Virus record (IMG/VR): IMGVR_UViG_3300027976_000231
Span: 1 to 23,203 of that record
Length of the DNA stretch: 23,203 bases
Origin: a virus
Reading direction: 5' to 3' (one strand)
How positions within the stretch are numbered: the first letter of the stretch is position 1; each line of letters starts with the position of its first letter. The translations under genes and the position numbers were made by a program. This document shows positions 1 through 6,714 of this stretch, in pieces. The notes below the pieces were generated by a model. It was not told the origin of the DNA, ran no database searches, and was given only the letters and a program-made list of their open reading frames with translations.

Positions 1-244
1 TGCCGTAGGTGGCTCCAGCCGCGATATAAATTGCAGCACCAACGGTGGCGGCATCTGCGGTTGTGCCGCGGAATACACCGATGTGACGCAGGGTTGCGTA
101 GTATGCGGAGTCAGCACCCAGTTCAGCGTCAGTTTCTGCAACGCCAACAATTCCACCGAGAACAACAAAATCGCCAGAGTCGACGGCAGAGTTCACAACG
201 TAATTAAGGGATTCTCCGTTTGCGTAAACTTCGTTAAGAGCCAT
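1..244 (-). CDS. DUF2190-like head decoration/capsid-associated protein, 3' part cut by window edge
   Basis: The first 81 codons are visible on the minus strand, starting at ATG 244 and running off the window. The protein begins MALNEVYANGESLNYVV and continues with alternating Val/Gly/Ala strands (GDFVVLGGIVGVAETDAE, then GVFRGTTADAATVGAAIYI). This pattern matches DUF2190 proteins, small beta-rich proteins encoded between the protease/scaffold and the major capsid protein, often mislabelled RecA/RadA and thought to decorate or stabilise heads. The start overlaps the stop of the upstream protease gene as TAATG, with AAGGTT as a ribosome-binding site about 8 bases upstream, so translation is probably coupled. 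The family call rests on recall of its pattern, not on a search. Confidence 0.72.
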   Translation of the reverse strand, partial: MALNEVYANGESLNYVVNSAVDSGDFVVLGGIVGVAETDAELGADSAYYATLRHIGVFRGTTADAATVGAAIYIAAGATYG

Positions 245-612
245 TAGGCACCAACCTTCACGTTGAGAATTTCAGAGAGGCGAGGAGCCTTCTCTGCTGT
301 GTTGAAAATAACAGTCTCTTCGCCACGGGGAGAGGCATCAGCCTGCTCCTTAAAGTGGGTTTTCACAGACTCAACAAAAGCTTTCTGGCTTTCGATGGCT
401 TCTGCGAGGTCTCCACCAGCGCGAAGGGACTCGTACACGGCCTTGCGAGAAACCTCGGGAAGGTCAGCTGCGACCATAGCTTCAGCCACAGCCGCAACAT
501 CTACTTCTTCCTTCTCTTCGGTCTCTTCAACAGGCGCAAGGGCTTCTGCGACAGCTGCGGCTACCAAGTTTGGCAGTTCAGCAATCTGATCGCTCAATTC
601 CTTGAGTTCCAT
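244..612 (-). CDS. Nested scaffold protein from internal in-frame start (putative)
   Basis: Within the protease gene, codon 240 is an ATG preceded by GAAGAAGGAAA, with its AAGG core 10 bases from the ATG. Starting there gives a 122-residue acidic, Ala/Glu/Val-rich helical protein beginning MELKELSDQIAELP. Fused protease-scaffold genes with an internal scaffold start are known from lambda C/Nu3 and relatives, where extra scaffold is made separately from the same frame. The internal ribosome site is seen in the sequence; its use is inference. The methionine could simply be an internal residue. Confidence 0.5.
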   Translation of the reverse strand: MELKELSDQIAELPNLVAAAVAEALAPVEETEEKEEVDVAAVAEAMVAADLPEVSRKAVYESLRAGGDLAEAIESQKAFVESVKTHFKEQADASPRGEETVIFNTAEKAPRLSEILNVKVGA

Positions 613-1329
613 ATCAGAATTTCCTTCTTCCTTGTTAGATTCGGTAGCTGCGGCTGCTTGTGCAGCAGTACCATTCTTGCCACTCAGTAGAGCGGAAGCT
701 TCTTGTTGTTTCGGTGCCCAAGCGTTGCAATAGGAACCACCCTCGACATATTCTTCCCACTTTTCACCGCGTGCTCGACCGCCACTTGAGTTCCAGGAAA
801 CATAGTCTCCAACCTTTAGCGAACCGGGCTCAGCTTCTGTGACCATAGCGACAGCGGCTTCGTACAACTTGTCAGCCAACTTCGAGCCAGGGCGTCCTGG
901 GTAGCTCACCAGGTCTACGCTGTTTTGCGTGTTGGGCACCAGTGCCTCAACAACAACATCTCCGTCATCGTTGTAGCCGCCTTCACCCATCGCGTAAATA
1001 GAAAGACCCGTGTGTGGCGCAACGGCCTCGACGAACTCTTTCCAGTGAGGCATGATTTCAAGTTCGGCAACCAGGCCGACGCCCTCCTCGTAACGAGCGT
1101 CCTCTGCTAAAACACCGATCAGATTCTTGGGTGAGCGAATGTCCACCTCGTTGCGGGGGTGGTCAACATAGGAATGCGTTCCTTTGGTAAACGCCATCGG
1201 CCCAGAGTTGCGCAAGGTCTCTTCGGTATAGATACCAGAAGAACCCTTACCGGGTGTAATAAGTACAGCCCGCCAAAAATTACCAATTTTTTGGGGTGCG
1301 CCACTTGATTCTATTAACAGCTGAGCCAT
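244..1329 (-). CDS. Capsid maturation protease with C-terminal scaffold region
   Basis: 361 residues. The N-terminal part looks like a phage prohead serine protease: YVDHP with His57 and GLSIYAMG with Ser110 are the expected catalytic positions, followed by the family's NSVDLVSYPGRPGS segment (about 136-149). Such enzymes cleave scaffold and capsid subunits inside the prohead. Residues 170-187 (LKVGDYVSWNSSGGRARG) resemble the start of the Tudor-like domain found in XkdF-type phage proteins, but the rest of that domain is not recognisable. From about residue 240 the protein is acidic, Ala/Glu-rich and helical, typical of scaffold, and has its own internal start (separate entry). No Shine-Dalgarno precedes ATG 1329; TATTAT lies 6 bases upstream, suggesting a leaderless mRNA. 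It sits between portal and the DUF2190 gene, the usual order. Confidence 0.85.
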   Translation of the reverse strand: MAQLLIESSGAPQKIGNFWRAVLITPGKGSSGIYTEETLRNSGPMAFTKGTHSYVDHPRNEVDIRSPKNLIGVLAEDARYEEGVGLVAELEIMPHWKEFVEAVAPHTGLSIYAMGEGGYNDDGDVVVEALVPNTQNSVDLVSYPGRPGSKLADKLYEAAVAMVTEAEPGSLKVGDYVSWNSSGGRARGEKWEEYVEGGSYCNAWAPKQQEASALLSGKNGTAAQAAAATESNKEEGNSDMELKELSDQIAELPNLVAAAVAEALAPVEETEEKEEVDVAAVAEAMVAADLPEVSRKAVYESLRAGGDLAEAIESQKAFVESVKTHFKEQADASPRGEETVIFNTAEKAPRLSEILNVKVGA

Positions 1330-1335
1330 ACCACT

Positions 1336-1341
1336 ATAATA
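1336..1341 (-). promoter_or_regulatory. Candidate -10 box for leaderless protease/scaffold mRNA
   Basis: TATTAT read leftwards is followed by exactly 6 bases (AGTGGT) and then the ATG at 1329. With the usual -10 to +1 distance, transcription would start on the A of the ATG. No Shine-Dalgarno is present and the preceding portal stop is only 20 bases away. No -35 match is evident. Confidence 0.5.
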
Positions 1342-1349
1342 TCATCATT

Positions 1350-2834
1350 TTATCTAGGGTTATTTTGCAGGTCCCTATTAGAGTTGTCGCTGTTGGACAA
1401 ATCGTCCACGCCTGCACCAGAGTTGCCCTGCGAGCTTGCCACGTTATTGGGATTGCCTGCGCCCACTGTTCTACCACTGTTGGCAAAGCTGCCAGAGTTG
1501 TTGGGAACAAGCACGCCAGTTGGCACTGGACCGGGAGCCTCGATACCTAACTGCTCTGCCATAGCATCCTGCATAACCCCAGCACCAAACAAACCAGTCA
1601 TCCAAGCTTGACCAAGCGACTGCACCGTGCGGTAAGCAGGGTCCACAATAATGTTGTTGAACGTAACGCTAGGCTCGGGAACACCCATCACGCGAAGCAC
1701 ACGGGTAAAGAAATCCTCCCAGTTACCCTGGCGTGCGTAAGCAGCGTTCAGTGTTGACTGATCGAGAATTTGAGTTCCACCAGCACCCTCGGCTCCAGGG
1801 CCAGATAGTAAAGCGTCTACAGAAACTTCCATAGCCGTTGCAGCCATAGCCGCAATCGGACGCCCCGTGTCCAAATCAACCGAGTTGTTTCTTGGCATCG
1901 CAGCAATATCAATGTCAGCACCAGTAACAGCAGTAGCCGCCACATCTTTATTGTTCACAAGCTTAGAAGAAATGTTAGCGCCACCCTTTTGGCTTCGCGT
2001 CTTAACCTGCCACGCAATACCCGAAAGAGCTTTCAACATTTTCGAGCCGTCCTTAAGGTACTCAGAATATGCCCACGACCACGGCAAAGCTGGCAGCGCA
2101 TCAGGAATTCCCCACAAAGAACCAGTCTCATCGTTTGACTTAGTATCAATCACAACAAAGTTGCGGTCCACAGGAATGTCGTTGATCCGTGCAACAGGAT
2201 TGTCAACATAGTCAAGCGGGTACCAAACTTTACGAGTCTCAGCCATATAAGAGTTATACGGATCGGTTACAGGCTGGCGCACCTCATACTCGCGCAAGTA
2301 GTAACGAATAACCTCTGGATCGTCCGGGTCGGTAGCCCAACCAGTAATTTCATCCAATGGCACCCGAGAAAAACGACGGCTACGCTTGTCGTAGCGTACA
2401 AAAAAATTACCATCAGTGAACAGTGCACGTTCGTTCTTCTTCGAAGCCGTCTCGCTAAACAAAACCTTCTGGTTAATCGGATCATCAATGATCGCCTGAA
2501 AACGAGGAGGAAGCGGGTTGTTCCGAGAAGACATTTTAAAACCGTGCCCAAAAACATAGCTTGAACGCAACATTGCGCCACGCTTCAAAATTGGGTTAGA
2601 AGAAGTCTGCCTTCTAGCGTGACGGGCAATAAGCTTCACGTCCTGAAGTTGCATACCCGAATCTTCAAACTGATTGATCGGAGCCCAACCCTTTTCGTCA
2701 AACTCTAAGGTGGCGCGAGCCAAAGCGGAATAAGACTCCGAAAGAATGTTGTTGTCTTGAGAAAGATTACGAATCTCTTCCAAAAGCTTAATAGATTCTT
2801 CAGAAGCGCCAGTAAAACGATCGAATATGCCCAT
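1350..2834 (-). CDS. Portal protein
   Basis: 494 residues, between large terminase and protease, the canonical portal position. Portal forms the dodecameric ring at the capsid vertex through which DNA is packaged and to which the tail joins. The N-terminal half has the usual portal features: an early helical segment (KLIARHARRQTSSNPILKRG), a region with FTDGNFFVRYDKRSRRFSRVP and ITGWATDPDDPEVIRYYLREY, then a long central helical section (SWAYSEYLKDGSKMLKAL). The last 55 residues or so are a low-complexity Asn/Ser/Gly-rich tail. There is no Shine-Dalgarno; TAATAT lies 6 bases before the ATG, and its TAA is the stop codon of the terminase gene. The family call is strong from context and length. 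Confidence 0.88.
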   Translation of the reverse strand: MGIFDRFTGASEESIKLLEEIRNLSQDNNILSESYSALARATLEFDEKGWAPINQFEDSGMQLQDVKLIARHARRQTSSNPILKRGAMLRSSYVFGHGFKMSSRNNPLPPRFQAIIDDPINQKVLFSETASKKNERALFTDGNFFVRYDKRSRRFSRVPLDEITGWATDPDDPEVIRYYLREYEVRQPVTDPYNSYMAETRKVWYPLDYVDNPVARINDIPVDRNFVVIDTKSNDETGSLWGIPDALPALPWSWAYSEYLKDGSKMLKALSGIAWQVKTRSQKGGANISSKLVNNKDVAATAVTGADIDIAAMPRNNSVDLDTGRPIAAMAATAMEVSVDALLSGPGAEGAGGTQILDQSTLNAAYARQGNWEDFFTRVLRVMGVPEPSVTFNNIIVDPAYRTVQSLGQAWMTGLFGAGVMQDAMAEQLGIEAPGPVPTGVLVPNNSGSFANSGRTVGAGNPNNVASSQGNSGAGVDDLSNSDNSNRDLQNNPR

Positions 2835-2840
2835 AAAACA

Positions 2841-2846
2841 ATATTA
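2841..2846 (-). promoter_or_regulatory. Candidate -10 box for leaderless portal mRNA, built on the terL stop codon
   Basis: TAATAT read leftwards, then 6 bases (TGTTTT), then ATG 2834. The first three bases are the TAA stop of the large terminase gene. The portal start has no Shine-Dalgarno. Confidence 0.5.
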
Positions 2847-4388
2847 CCAGTAAGTGTCACTATAAAAAGGATGCTCGTCAAACATTTCTTCGACACCCAT
2901 AATCACGTCACCCGGCTTCAAACCCTCAAAACGTGTCATATCAATACTGCACAATATCGCGGCATCCAAACTGTCCGGAGATTTCATTCCCGAACGCTTC
3001 ATGTCATCCTTTGAAGTCATCTGAATAGAACCGCGTTGTGAAAACTTATAAGTCTGAGTTATCAACTCTTCACGAAGATCATTATCCTCATAGTCAAGAT
3101 CAATCGTTCCGGTCGCCATCATCTCGCGGAACGTGTCGTAGTGCCACGCCCTAGCGTTAAGCCAACGCGCCGAGTCCGGGCTCGCAGACGAATTATTAAT
3201 AGCGCCAATATCATACACAGAATCAGCAAACTCATCCAAACGAACCAAAGCATCGACAACACCACCACCAACACCGTTAACGTCAACATTGACCACAGAC
3301 GCAACAACCCTTTGAGCATGACTATGCACTCTCCTTGCCGTTTCAATCAAGTCTAACTTAGACCACGCATCAACACGTCTGACTCGCCCTCCAACGTTCT
3401 CGTACAGAACGTTCTCGTCAGACCCAAACCGCGCAACATCAAGACCCAACACAGGCCGCACATCAACATCAATATTTGCATCAAACGCTGTATCAAGAAC
3501 CTGCTGCGAAAAGAAAGTATTATCAGCCTCATCAGGGAACTCCCCCAACACTTTAGCCTTATACCGCGCAGAGTCCTCACCCCACGCACGCTTCTTGTGC
3601 TCCACCCACTCAACGCTAGTCAAACCATTTAAAAAATTTTTCTGGTCCTCCCTATCAGCGTAAACATACTCGTCAGTAAATGTAGGTAAGTCGAAAGCAC
3701 TAATCGTATGGAGAGACCAGTCCTGTGATAACTGAGGCTCAGTGAAAATCCGGTGGAACTCAGTTCCTCTTCGATCAGGGTTACCAATCGCAAGAATACG
3801 AGACCCCGCGCCAGTCGCAACCGCCTCAGCGGCCGTAAACATATCAGCAGGTAACCCTCCTGCTTCGTCCAAAAATACATAAGTATTTCGTTTACGAGTA
3901 CCCTGAAAACTGGAAACAATATCCTGATCACTGGGTCGTTTGCCGAAAACCAAAAATTCCGCACCATTATCACCATCCAACTTCCACGCTAAAGTTTCCA
4001 TAATTCTACCCGGCAAAACAACTCCGTTACCATCCGCCAAACCCTTATTTACTTTTAAATACGCAAAAATAACTTTCTCAATCTGCGACAACGTAGGCGC
4101 AGACACAATACACAAAGTTTCAGACGGCACGCCAGTAGCAACAATCCAAGTAATCAAATCAGCAACCACCGCAGACTTACCACAACCATTAGCACTCTTC
4201 ACCGCAGTACGAGACGAAGACATAAAACCCTGAACAATCTCCGCCTGCTTCGAATACCAACGCTTACCCAAAACATCCCACAACCACGCCTGAGGATCAT
4301 CCTGATAAATACGCAACCTCGACCTAGCACGCAACTCATCAACAGCGCCCGAAACAACGCTACTCAAATATGTGTTCGTTGAGGACAC
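2844..4388 (-). CDS. terL: Terminase large subunit
   Basis: 514 residues. The packaging ATPase/nuclease that drives DNA into proheads and cuts the concatemer. Walker A is SANGCGKS (65-72). Walker B is YVFLDEAGG (170-178) with the catalytic Glu after the Asp. The nuclease domain begins at VLGLDVARFGSDENV with Asp317, and its RNase H-like fold continues through ARAWHYDTFREMM. The start is GTG 4388, preceded by a strong G-rich ribosome site (GAGGGGGGCGG), and overlaps the end of the small-subunit gene by 29 bases, so the two are probably translationally coupled. Domain order and length are normal for the family. Confidence 0.95.
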   Translation of the reverse strand: MSSTNTYLSSVVSGAVDELRARSRLRIYQDDPQAWLWDVLGKRWYSKQAEIVQGFMSSSRTAVKSANGCGKSAVVADLITWIVATGVPSETLCIVSAPTLSQIEKVIFAYLKVNKGLADGNGVVLPGRIMETLAWKLDGDNGAEFLVFGKRPSDQDIVSSFQGTRKRNTYVFLDEAGGLPADMFTAAEAVATGAGSRILAIGNPDRRGTEFHRIFTEPQLSQDWSLHTISAFDLPTFTDEYVYADREDQKNFLNGLTSVEWVEHKKRAWGEDSARYKAKVLGEFPDEADNTFFSQQVLDTAFDANIDVDVRPVLGLDVARFGSDENVLYENVGGRVRRVDAWSKLDLIETARRVHSHAQRVVASVVNVDVNGVGGGVVDALVRLDEFADSVYDIGAINNSSASPDSARWLNARAWHYDTFREMMATGTIDLDYEDNDLREELITQTYKFSQRGSIQMTSKDDMKRSGMKSPDSLDAAILCSIDMTRFEGLKPGDVIMGVEEMFDEHPFYSDTYW

Positions 4389-4866
4389 TTTCCGCCCCCC
4401 TCAAACCCTGCTCCACAAGATCATCAATCTCCTCATTACTAGGCACACCATCAAACGCACGAAAACCAGCAACAATATACTGCAAAGCCACATCAAACGC
4501 TTGCGCAAACATCTTCGCGTGCGCAGCAGTAATCTTATCAATATCATCATCCACCAACTTGCGGCGAGCATCCAGGCGTTCGCTTACCAAACGCAACGAC
4601 TTAAGCACCACGTTAGCAACACCCGCAAACTCCTGCGGACCCACATCATCCAACATACCAAAAGCCCGATCCTTAAGACTCCCCACCTCAATAAGCAACA
4701 ACCGCTCCTCCTGACGATCCGTCAACCAATCCTTAGAATCCAACAAATGCGAAATACGCTCAGCCACATAACGCGGCTCAAGACCCGTAAGACCCGCAAT
4801 CTCAGCCGGAGACTTACGCGCAAGCGACAACAACTTTTCATCCAACGAAGTTTTCTCTAGCTCCAT
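4360..4866 (-). CDS. Terminase small subunit (putative)
   Basis: 168 residues from ATG 4866. A TTG 21 bases further upstream (4887) is possible but lacks a ribosome site. Residues near the N-terminus (SPAEIAGLTGLEPRYVAERISHL) form a helix-turn-helix, as expected for the DNA-recognition subunit that selects the packaging site and presents it to the large subunit. The rest is helical and charged (LKDRAFGMLDDV, FAGVANVVLKSLRLVSERLDARRKL), suitable for ring oligomerisation. The direct overlap with terL supports the assignment. There is no Shine-Dalgarno; TAGAAT lies 7 bases before the ATG, a candidate leaderless promoter. No residue-level family signature is decisive, so the name leans on position and the helix-turn-helix. 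Confidence 0.75.
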   Translation of the reverse strand: MELEKTSLDEKLLSLARKSPAEIAGLTGLEPRYVAERISHLLDSKDWLTDRQEERLLLIEVGSLKDRAFGMLDDVGPQEFAGVANVVLKSLRLVSERLDARRKLVDDDIDKITAAHAKMFAQAFDVALQYIVAGFRAFDGVPSNEEIDDLVEQGLRGAESVLNEHIFE

Positions 4867-4873
4867 GCGGATA

Positions 4874-4879
4874 ATTCTA
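4874..4879 (-). promoter_or_regulatory. Candidate -10 box for leaderless terminase mRNA
   Basis: TAGAAT read leftwards matches TATAAT at five of six positions and lies 7 bases (TATCCGC) before ATG 4866. It is the first gene after a terminator-like hairpin and a 186-base gap, which suits the start of a late operon. No convincing -35. Confidence 0.5.
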
Positions 4880-4887
4880 CCGTACAA

Positions 4888-5027
4888 GTTGGTTTAGACC
4901 TGGTGTCAGCGTTCGCCGACATGGAACCAGCCCGTCGTTTCAAAATAGCACCATTGGTGTAAAGGTTAGGGACCAAAATCCGAAATTAAAAAAAAATAAA
5001 CGTGCGAGTGGTACACATGCCACAGAG
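4888..5027. other. Non-coding spacer with a small perfect-stem hairpin
   Basis: No credible ORF. Positions 4904-4921 form TGTC-a-GCG-tt-CGC-c-GACA, a compact stem that can be extended outward by TGG/CCA and GGTT/AACC (4891 to about 4927). An A-run at 4988-4997 reads as a T-run on the minus strand. The hairpin lies just upstream of the terminase start and could be a protein-binding or packaging-site element, or RNA structure. This is inference from position only. Confidence 0.4.
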
Positions 5028-5064
5028 AGCCCACACGCGACCCGTGAAGGGTTTTGTGTGGGCT
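5028..5064 (-). terminator. Terminator-like inverted repeat after the 40-residue peptide gene
   Basis: AGCCCACAC (5028-5036) pairs with GTGTGGGCT (5056-5064), with a second inner stem ACCC/GGGT around a GTGAA loop. It begins 11 bases beyond the stop of the minus-strand peptide gene at 5075. The T-run on that strand (4988-4997) comes about 30 bases after the stem, so it is not a textbook intrinsic terminator. Confidence 0.5.
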
Positions 5065-5074
5065 TCTGCTTGGG

Positions 5075-5197
5075 TTAGTGTCCTACGTTGGCGAGAATCA
5101 TTAGCGCCAACATTAGGGCAATGAGCGTGATGGCTAGGCGGTCTTTGCGGTCTAGCCTCCGCGCTGGTTTGAAGGTCTCGCGTCGTCGCTTAGTCAT
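5075..5197 (-). CDS. Small single-span membrane peptide
   Basis: 40 residues: a very basic N-terminus (MTKRRRETFKPARRLDRKDR) followed by a hydrophobic stretch from about 21 to 36 (LAITLIALMLALMILA), predicting one membrane helix with the N-terminus inside. The start lies within the end of the coiled-coil gene: GATGACTAA contains both the ATG and that gene's stop, an 8-base overlap that suggests coupled translation. It is immediately followed by a hairpin. No family recognised; holin-like accessory or membrane-anchoring roles are possible but not shown. Confidence 0.6.
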   Translation of the reverse strand: MTKRRRETFKPARRLDRKDRLAITLIALMLALMILANVGH

Positions 5198-5894
5198 CTT
5201 CGCATTCAATCTCTACCTCGTCGACTTCCCAGTCTAGGTTGTCACTGTTCAGGTTGTCGAGTATGTCGCTATTGTCAATACTCCATTCGACGTCGCCGTT
5301 TGCGATGTTACGGCGTGTGTCGGTTCCTGAGACTGGTACGTTTACGAAGGCGTTTACTCTGACTGTGATTGTCCCGCTGTAGTCGAGCTCGACTTCTGGC
5401 AAGTTCAGGGCTTCTGCTATTGCGTCGTATTCACTGCAGTAGCCTCGGGCTGTGGCGATGCGTGATGCTTTGCGCCATATGTGCGCAACCCTGGGGTCGG
5501 CGGGGTGGATTTCGTCACCGTCTGCCACGCTTGCTAGGGCGCGGTCTCGGTCGCTTTCGGCTTGGCGCTGTAGGCCTCGGGCTTCGGTGACGTCGTTCGC
5601 TGAGCGTTCGGCTCTGAGTTCGGCTTGCCGCATTTGTTCTACGGCGGTGCCCTGCTCGGTGTTGGTGAGCGTTTCGATGCGCTCTAGCAGTTCGGCTTCT
5701 CGTGCTTCTCGGCGGTCCCTAATGTGTAGGGCGCTGTCCCTGTACTCGTCGCGGTTCGCTTTGATAGCGTCTTCCAGGTTGGTGATTCGCGCTTGGGCGT
5801 TTTCGTGCTGGCTGGCGCGTTCGGCGGTCATCGCTTCGATATTTTCTCGCTGTGCTTCGATGGTGCGCTGTAATGCTTCAATTTCGTTGCTCAT
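5190..5894 (-). CDS. Coiled-coil protein with conserved C-terminal region, unknown function
   Basis: 234 residues. Residues 1 to about 125 are a long coiled coil rich in Glu, Arg, Ala and Gln (EALQRTIEAQRENIEAMTAER and onward). A middle segment has the pattern RIATARGYCSEYDAIAEALNLP, followed by a beta-rich part (YSGTITVRVNAFVNVPVSG) and a strongly acidic tail. The GYC-EYD-IA-ALNLP phrase recurs, as I recall, in uncharacterised actinophage proteins. The ribosome site is GAAGGAAA, 8 bases before ATG 5894. A ten-pair hairpin lies in its leader at 5923-5946. It may be a structural or nucleic-acid-associated protein; no function is assigned. Confidence 0.8.
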   Translation of the reverse strand: MSNEIEALQRTIEAQRENIEAMTAERASQHENAQARITNLEDAIKANRDEYRDSALHIRDRREAREAELLERIETLTNTEQGTAVEQMRQAELRAERSANDVTEARGLQRQAESDRDRALASVADGDEIHPADPRVAHIWRKASRIATARGYCSEYDAIAEALNLPEVELDYSGTITVRVNAFVNVPVSGTDTRRNIANGDVEWSIDNSDILDNLNSDNLDWEVDEVEIECEDD

Positions 5895-5922
5895 GATTTG
5901 GTTTCCTTCTGGAATTACAATA

Positions 5923-5946
5923 AGCGCTGGGCGGTTGCCTAGCGCT
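5923..5946 (+). other. Ten-pair hairpin in the leader of the coiled-coil gene
   Basis: AGCGCTGGGC, loop GGTT, GCCTAGCGCT: ten consecutive pairs as plus-strand RNA (one of them G-T) and nine plus a mismatch as minus-strand RNA. It ends 29 bases before the minus-strand ATG at 5894 and just outside its ribosome site. A translational operator or transcript-processing site is possible. No T-run follows on either strand. Confidence 0.4.
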
Positions 5947-6132
5947 GGGGGTTTTGCTTCGCTGTGGATTTGTCAGGTTTCGGGCCGGCTCACCTAGGCA
6001 TCTGGGGCGTTCGCCTCGGTGGGGGCTTCGCCCCCATTCTGCCACGTTTGGGGCGTGAACGCAAGCCCATTCTGCCCCAACCTTCAACCAATGGTTGAGG
6101 GTTTGATCCGTTCGGCGGTCATCGCCACCCCC

Positions 6133-6184
6133 ACCCCCCCGCCCATATATATGTACCCACCCCCCCGCCCATATATATGTACCC
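6133..6184. repeat. Two perfect tandem copies of a 26-bp unit
   Basis: Units at 6133-6158 and 6159-6184 are identical. Each begins with A and seven C's, then GCCC, then ATATATATGTACCC. The AT-rich core between C/G blocks resembles iterated protein-binding sites or a DNA-unwinding element. Read leftwards, each unit contains TACATATATATGG, which could also serve as a -10 region for the genes to the left. Confidence 0.85.
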
Positions 6185-6187
6185 GCG

Positions 6188-6204
6188 CACACGCGTAAAG
6201 TTCC
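6188..6204. repeat. 17-bp box, copy 1
   Basis: CACACGCGTAAAGTTCC, identical to 6225-6241 and 37 bp from it. Read leftwards it contains GGAACTTTACGCGTGTG. It is a candidate operator or promoter element adjoining the 26-bp tandem units. Confidence 0.75.
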
Positions 6205-6224
6205 GGAATGATTATGTAGTCACA

Positions 6225-6241
6225 CACACGCGTAAAGTTCC
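6225..6241. repeat. 17-bp box, copy 2
   Basis: Second exact copy of CACACGCGTAAAGTTCC. Between the two boxes, read leftwards, is CATAAT (6211-6216), a possible -10 element for leftward transcription of the coiled-coil gene. Confidence 0.75.
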
Positions 6242-6242
6242 A

Positions 6243-6290
6243 GAAAAGGAAAACCGGCTGGCGAGGAAACCAATAAACCTGCCAGCCGGT
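6243..6290 (-). terminator. Intrinsic terminator of the 118-residue gene
   Basis: ACCGGCTGGC (6253-6262) pairs perfectly with GCCAGCCGGT (6281-6290), with AGG/CCT extending the stem inward. Read leftwards the stem is followed by TTTTCCTTTT. It begins 12 bases after the stop of the 6302-6658 gene, and so isolates it from the coiled-coil/terminase unit. Confidence 0.85.
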
Positions 6291-6301
6291 AGTCTGTGTC
6301 G

Positions 6302-6658
6302 CTAGGCTATGATTGCCTGCGCTAATTGAGTATAGCCTTTTCTGACCCCAAGTGCAACCTGCACGATTTCAAGCGCCTCAGAGGCGTTGGTGGCTTCTGA
6401 GATGACGTCCCACGCGAACCAGCTGTAGGTCTCATAAAGACCGCTTGCCATGAGCACGAGAATGTCTGTGCTGTTGTTGTCATCGGGTTGTGGCATTCCT
6501 GCTTCAACCCATTCGGTCACTAGGTCCGTGTAGTAAATCGGTAGTGCCGAGTCGATCGATTCTGCTACGGCTTGTTCGTAGTCATCTTGACCGTGCTGTA
6601 GACCTTCGAGGATTCCCTCCAGGAGGTCTGTCTCCTGCTTGTAACTGAGTTCACTCAT
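6302..6658 (-). CDS. Unknown acidic protein, monocistronic early gene
   Basis: 118 residues, acidic (MSELSYKQETDLLEGILEGL at the start) and mostly helical, ending ALGVRKGYTQLAQAIIA. No domain recognised. It has its own transcription unit: a TTGACA/TACAGT promoter upstream, a very strong ribosome site (AAGGAGGGG, 6 bases from the ATG at 6658) and a terminator right after the stop. It faces away from the rightward early operon across an AT-rich control region, a place where phages often keep regulators, but nothing in the sequence shows DNA binding. Confidence 0.82.
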   Translation of the reverse strand: MSELSYKQETDLLEGILEGLQHGQDDYEQAVAESIDSALPIYYTDLVTEWVEAGMPQPDDNNSTDILVLMASGLYETYSWFAWDVISEATNASEALEIVQVALGVRKGYTQLAQAIIA

Positions 6659-6685
6659 TGTGACCCCTCCTTGTTTGATGCTCTT

Positions 6686-6714
6686 ACTGTAGTGCCATTC
6701 TAAACGACTGTCAA
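6686..6714 (-). promoter_or_regulatory. Sigma-70-like promoter for the 6302-6658 gene
   Basis: Read leftwards: perfect -35 TTGACA (complement of 6709-6714), 17-base spacer, -10 TACAGT (6686-6691, four of six consensus bases). The ATG with strong ribosome site follows about 27 bases further. This is the only consensus -35 seen in the window. Confidence 0.75.

Larger units (their letters stand above)
5947..6301. other. Non-coding control block with hairpins and repeats
   Basis: About 350 bases without a believable gene. It contains a perfect GGGGG-CTTCG-CCCCC hairpin (6021-6035), long C-runs, two tandem 26-bp units and two 17-bp boxes (separate entries), then a terminator for the gene to the right. 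A 104-codon open frame across it translates to Gly/Arg/Pro-rich filler and is rejected. The block sits upstream of the leftward coiled-coil/terminase genes, so promoter or replication-origin functions are the likeliest explanations. Confidence 0.5.

Noticed and set aside
755-822. Programmed or accidental frameshift in the protease gene
   Set aside because: Other frames after RARG hit stops quickly or give only short resemblance to a Tudor domain; the main frame continues cleanly into the scaffold part.
4372-4860. Long plus-strand ORF (162 codons) opposite the small terminase gene
   Set aside because: Antisense shadow: product is Thr/His/Ile/Arg-rich without domain features, no ribosome site, and the minus frame is a good terminase gene.
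5878-6192. 104-codon minus-strand ORF through the repeat block
   Set aside because: Translates C/G runs into Gly-, Arg- and Pro-rich filler, runs through the 26-bp tandem repeats and hairpins, and has no ribosome site.
6133-6241. CRISPR array
   Set aside because: Only two tandem units without spacers, and boxes too few and unevenly placed; no cas genes. The Cas4-like nuclease belongs to the ERF/SSB cassette.
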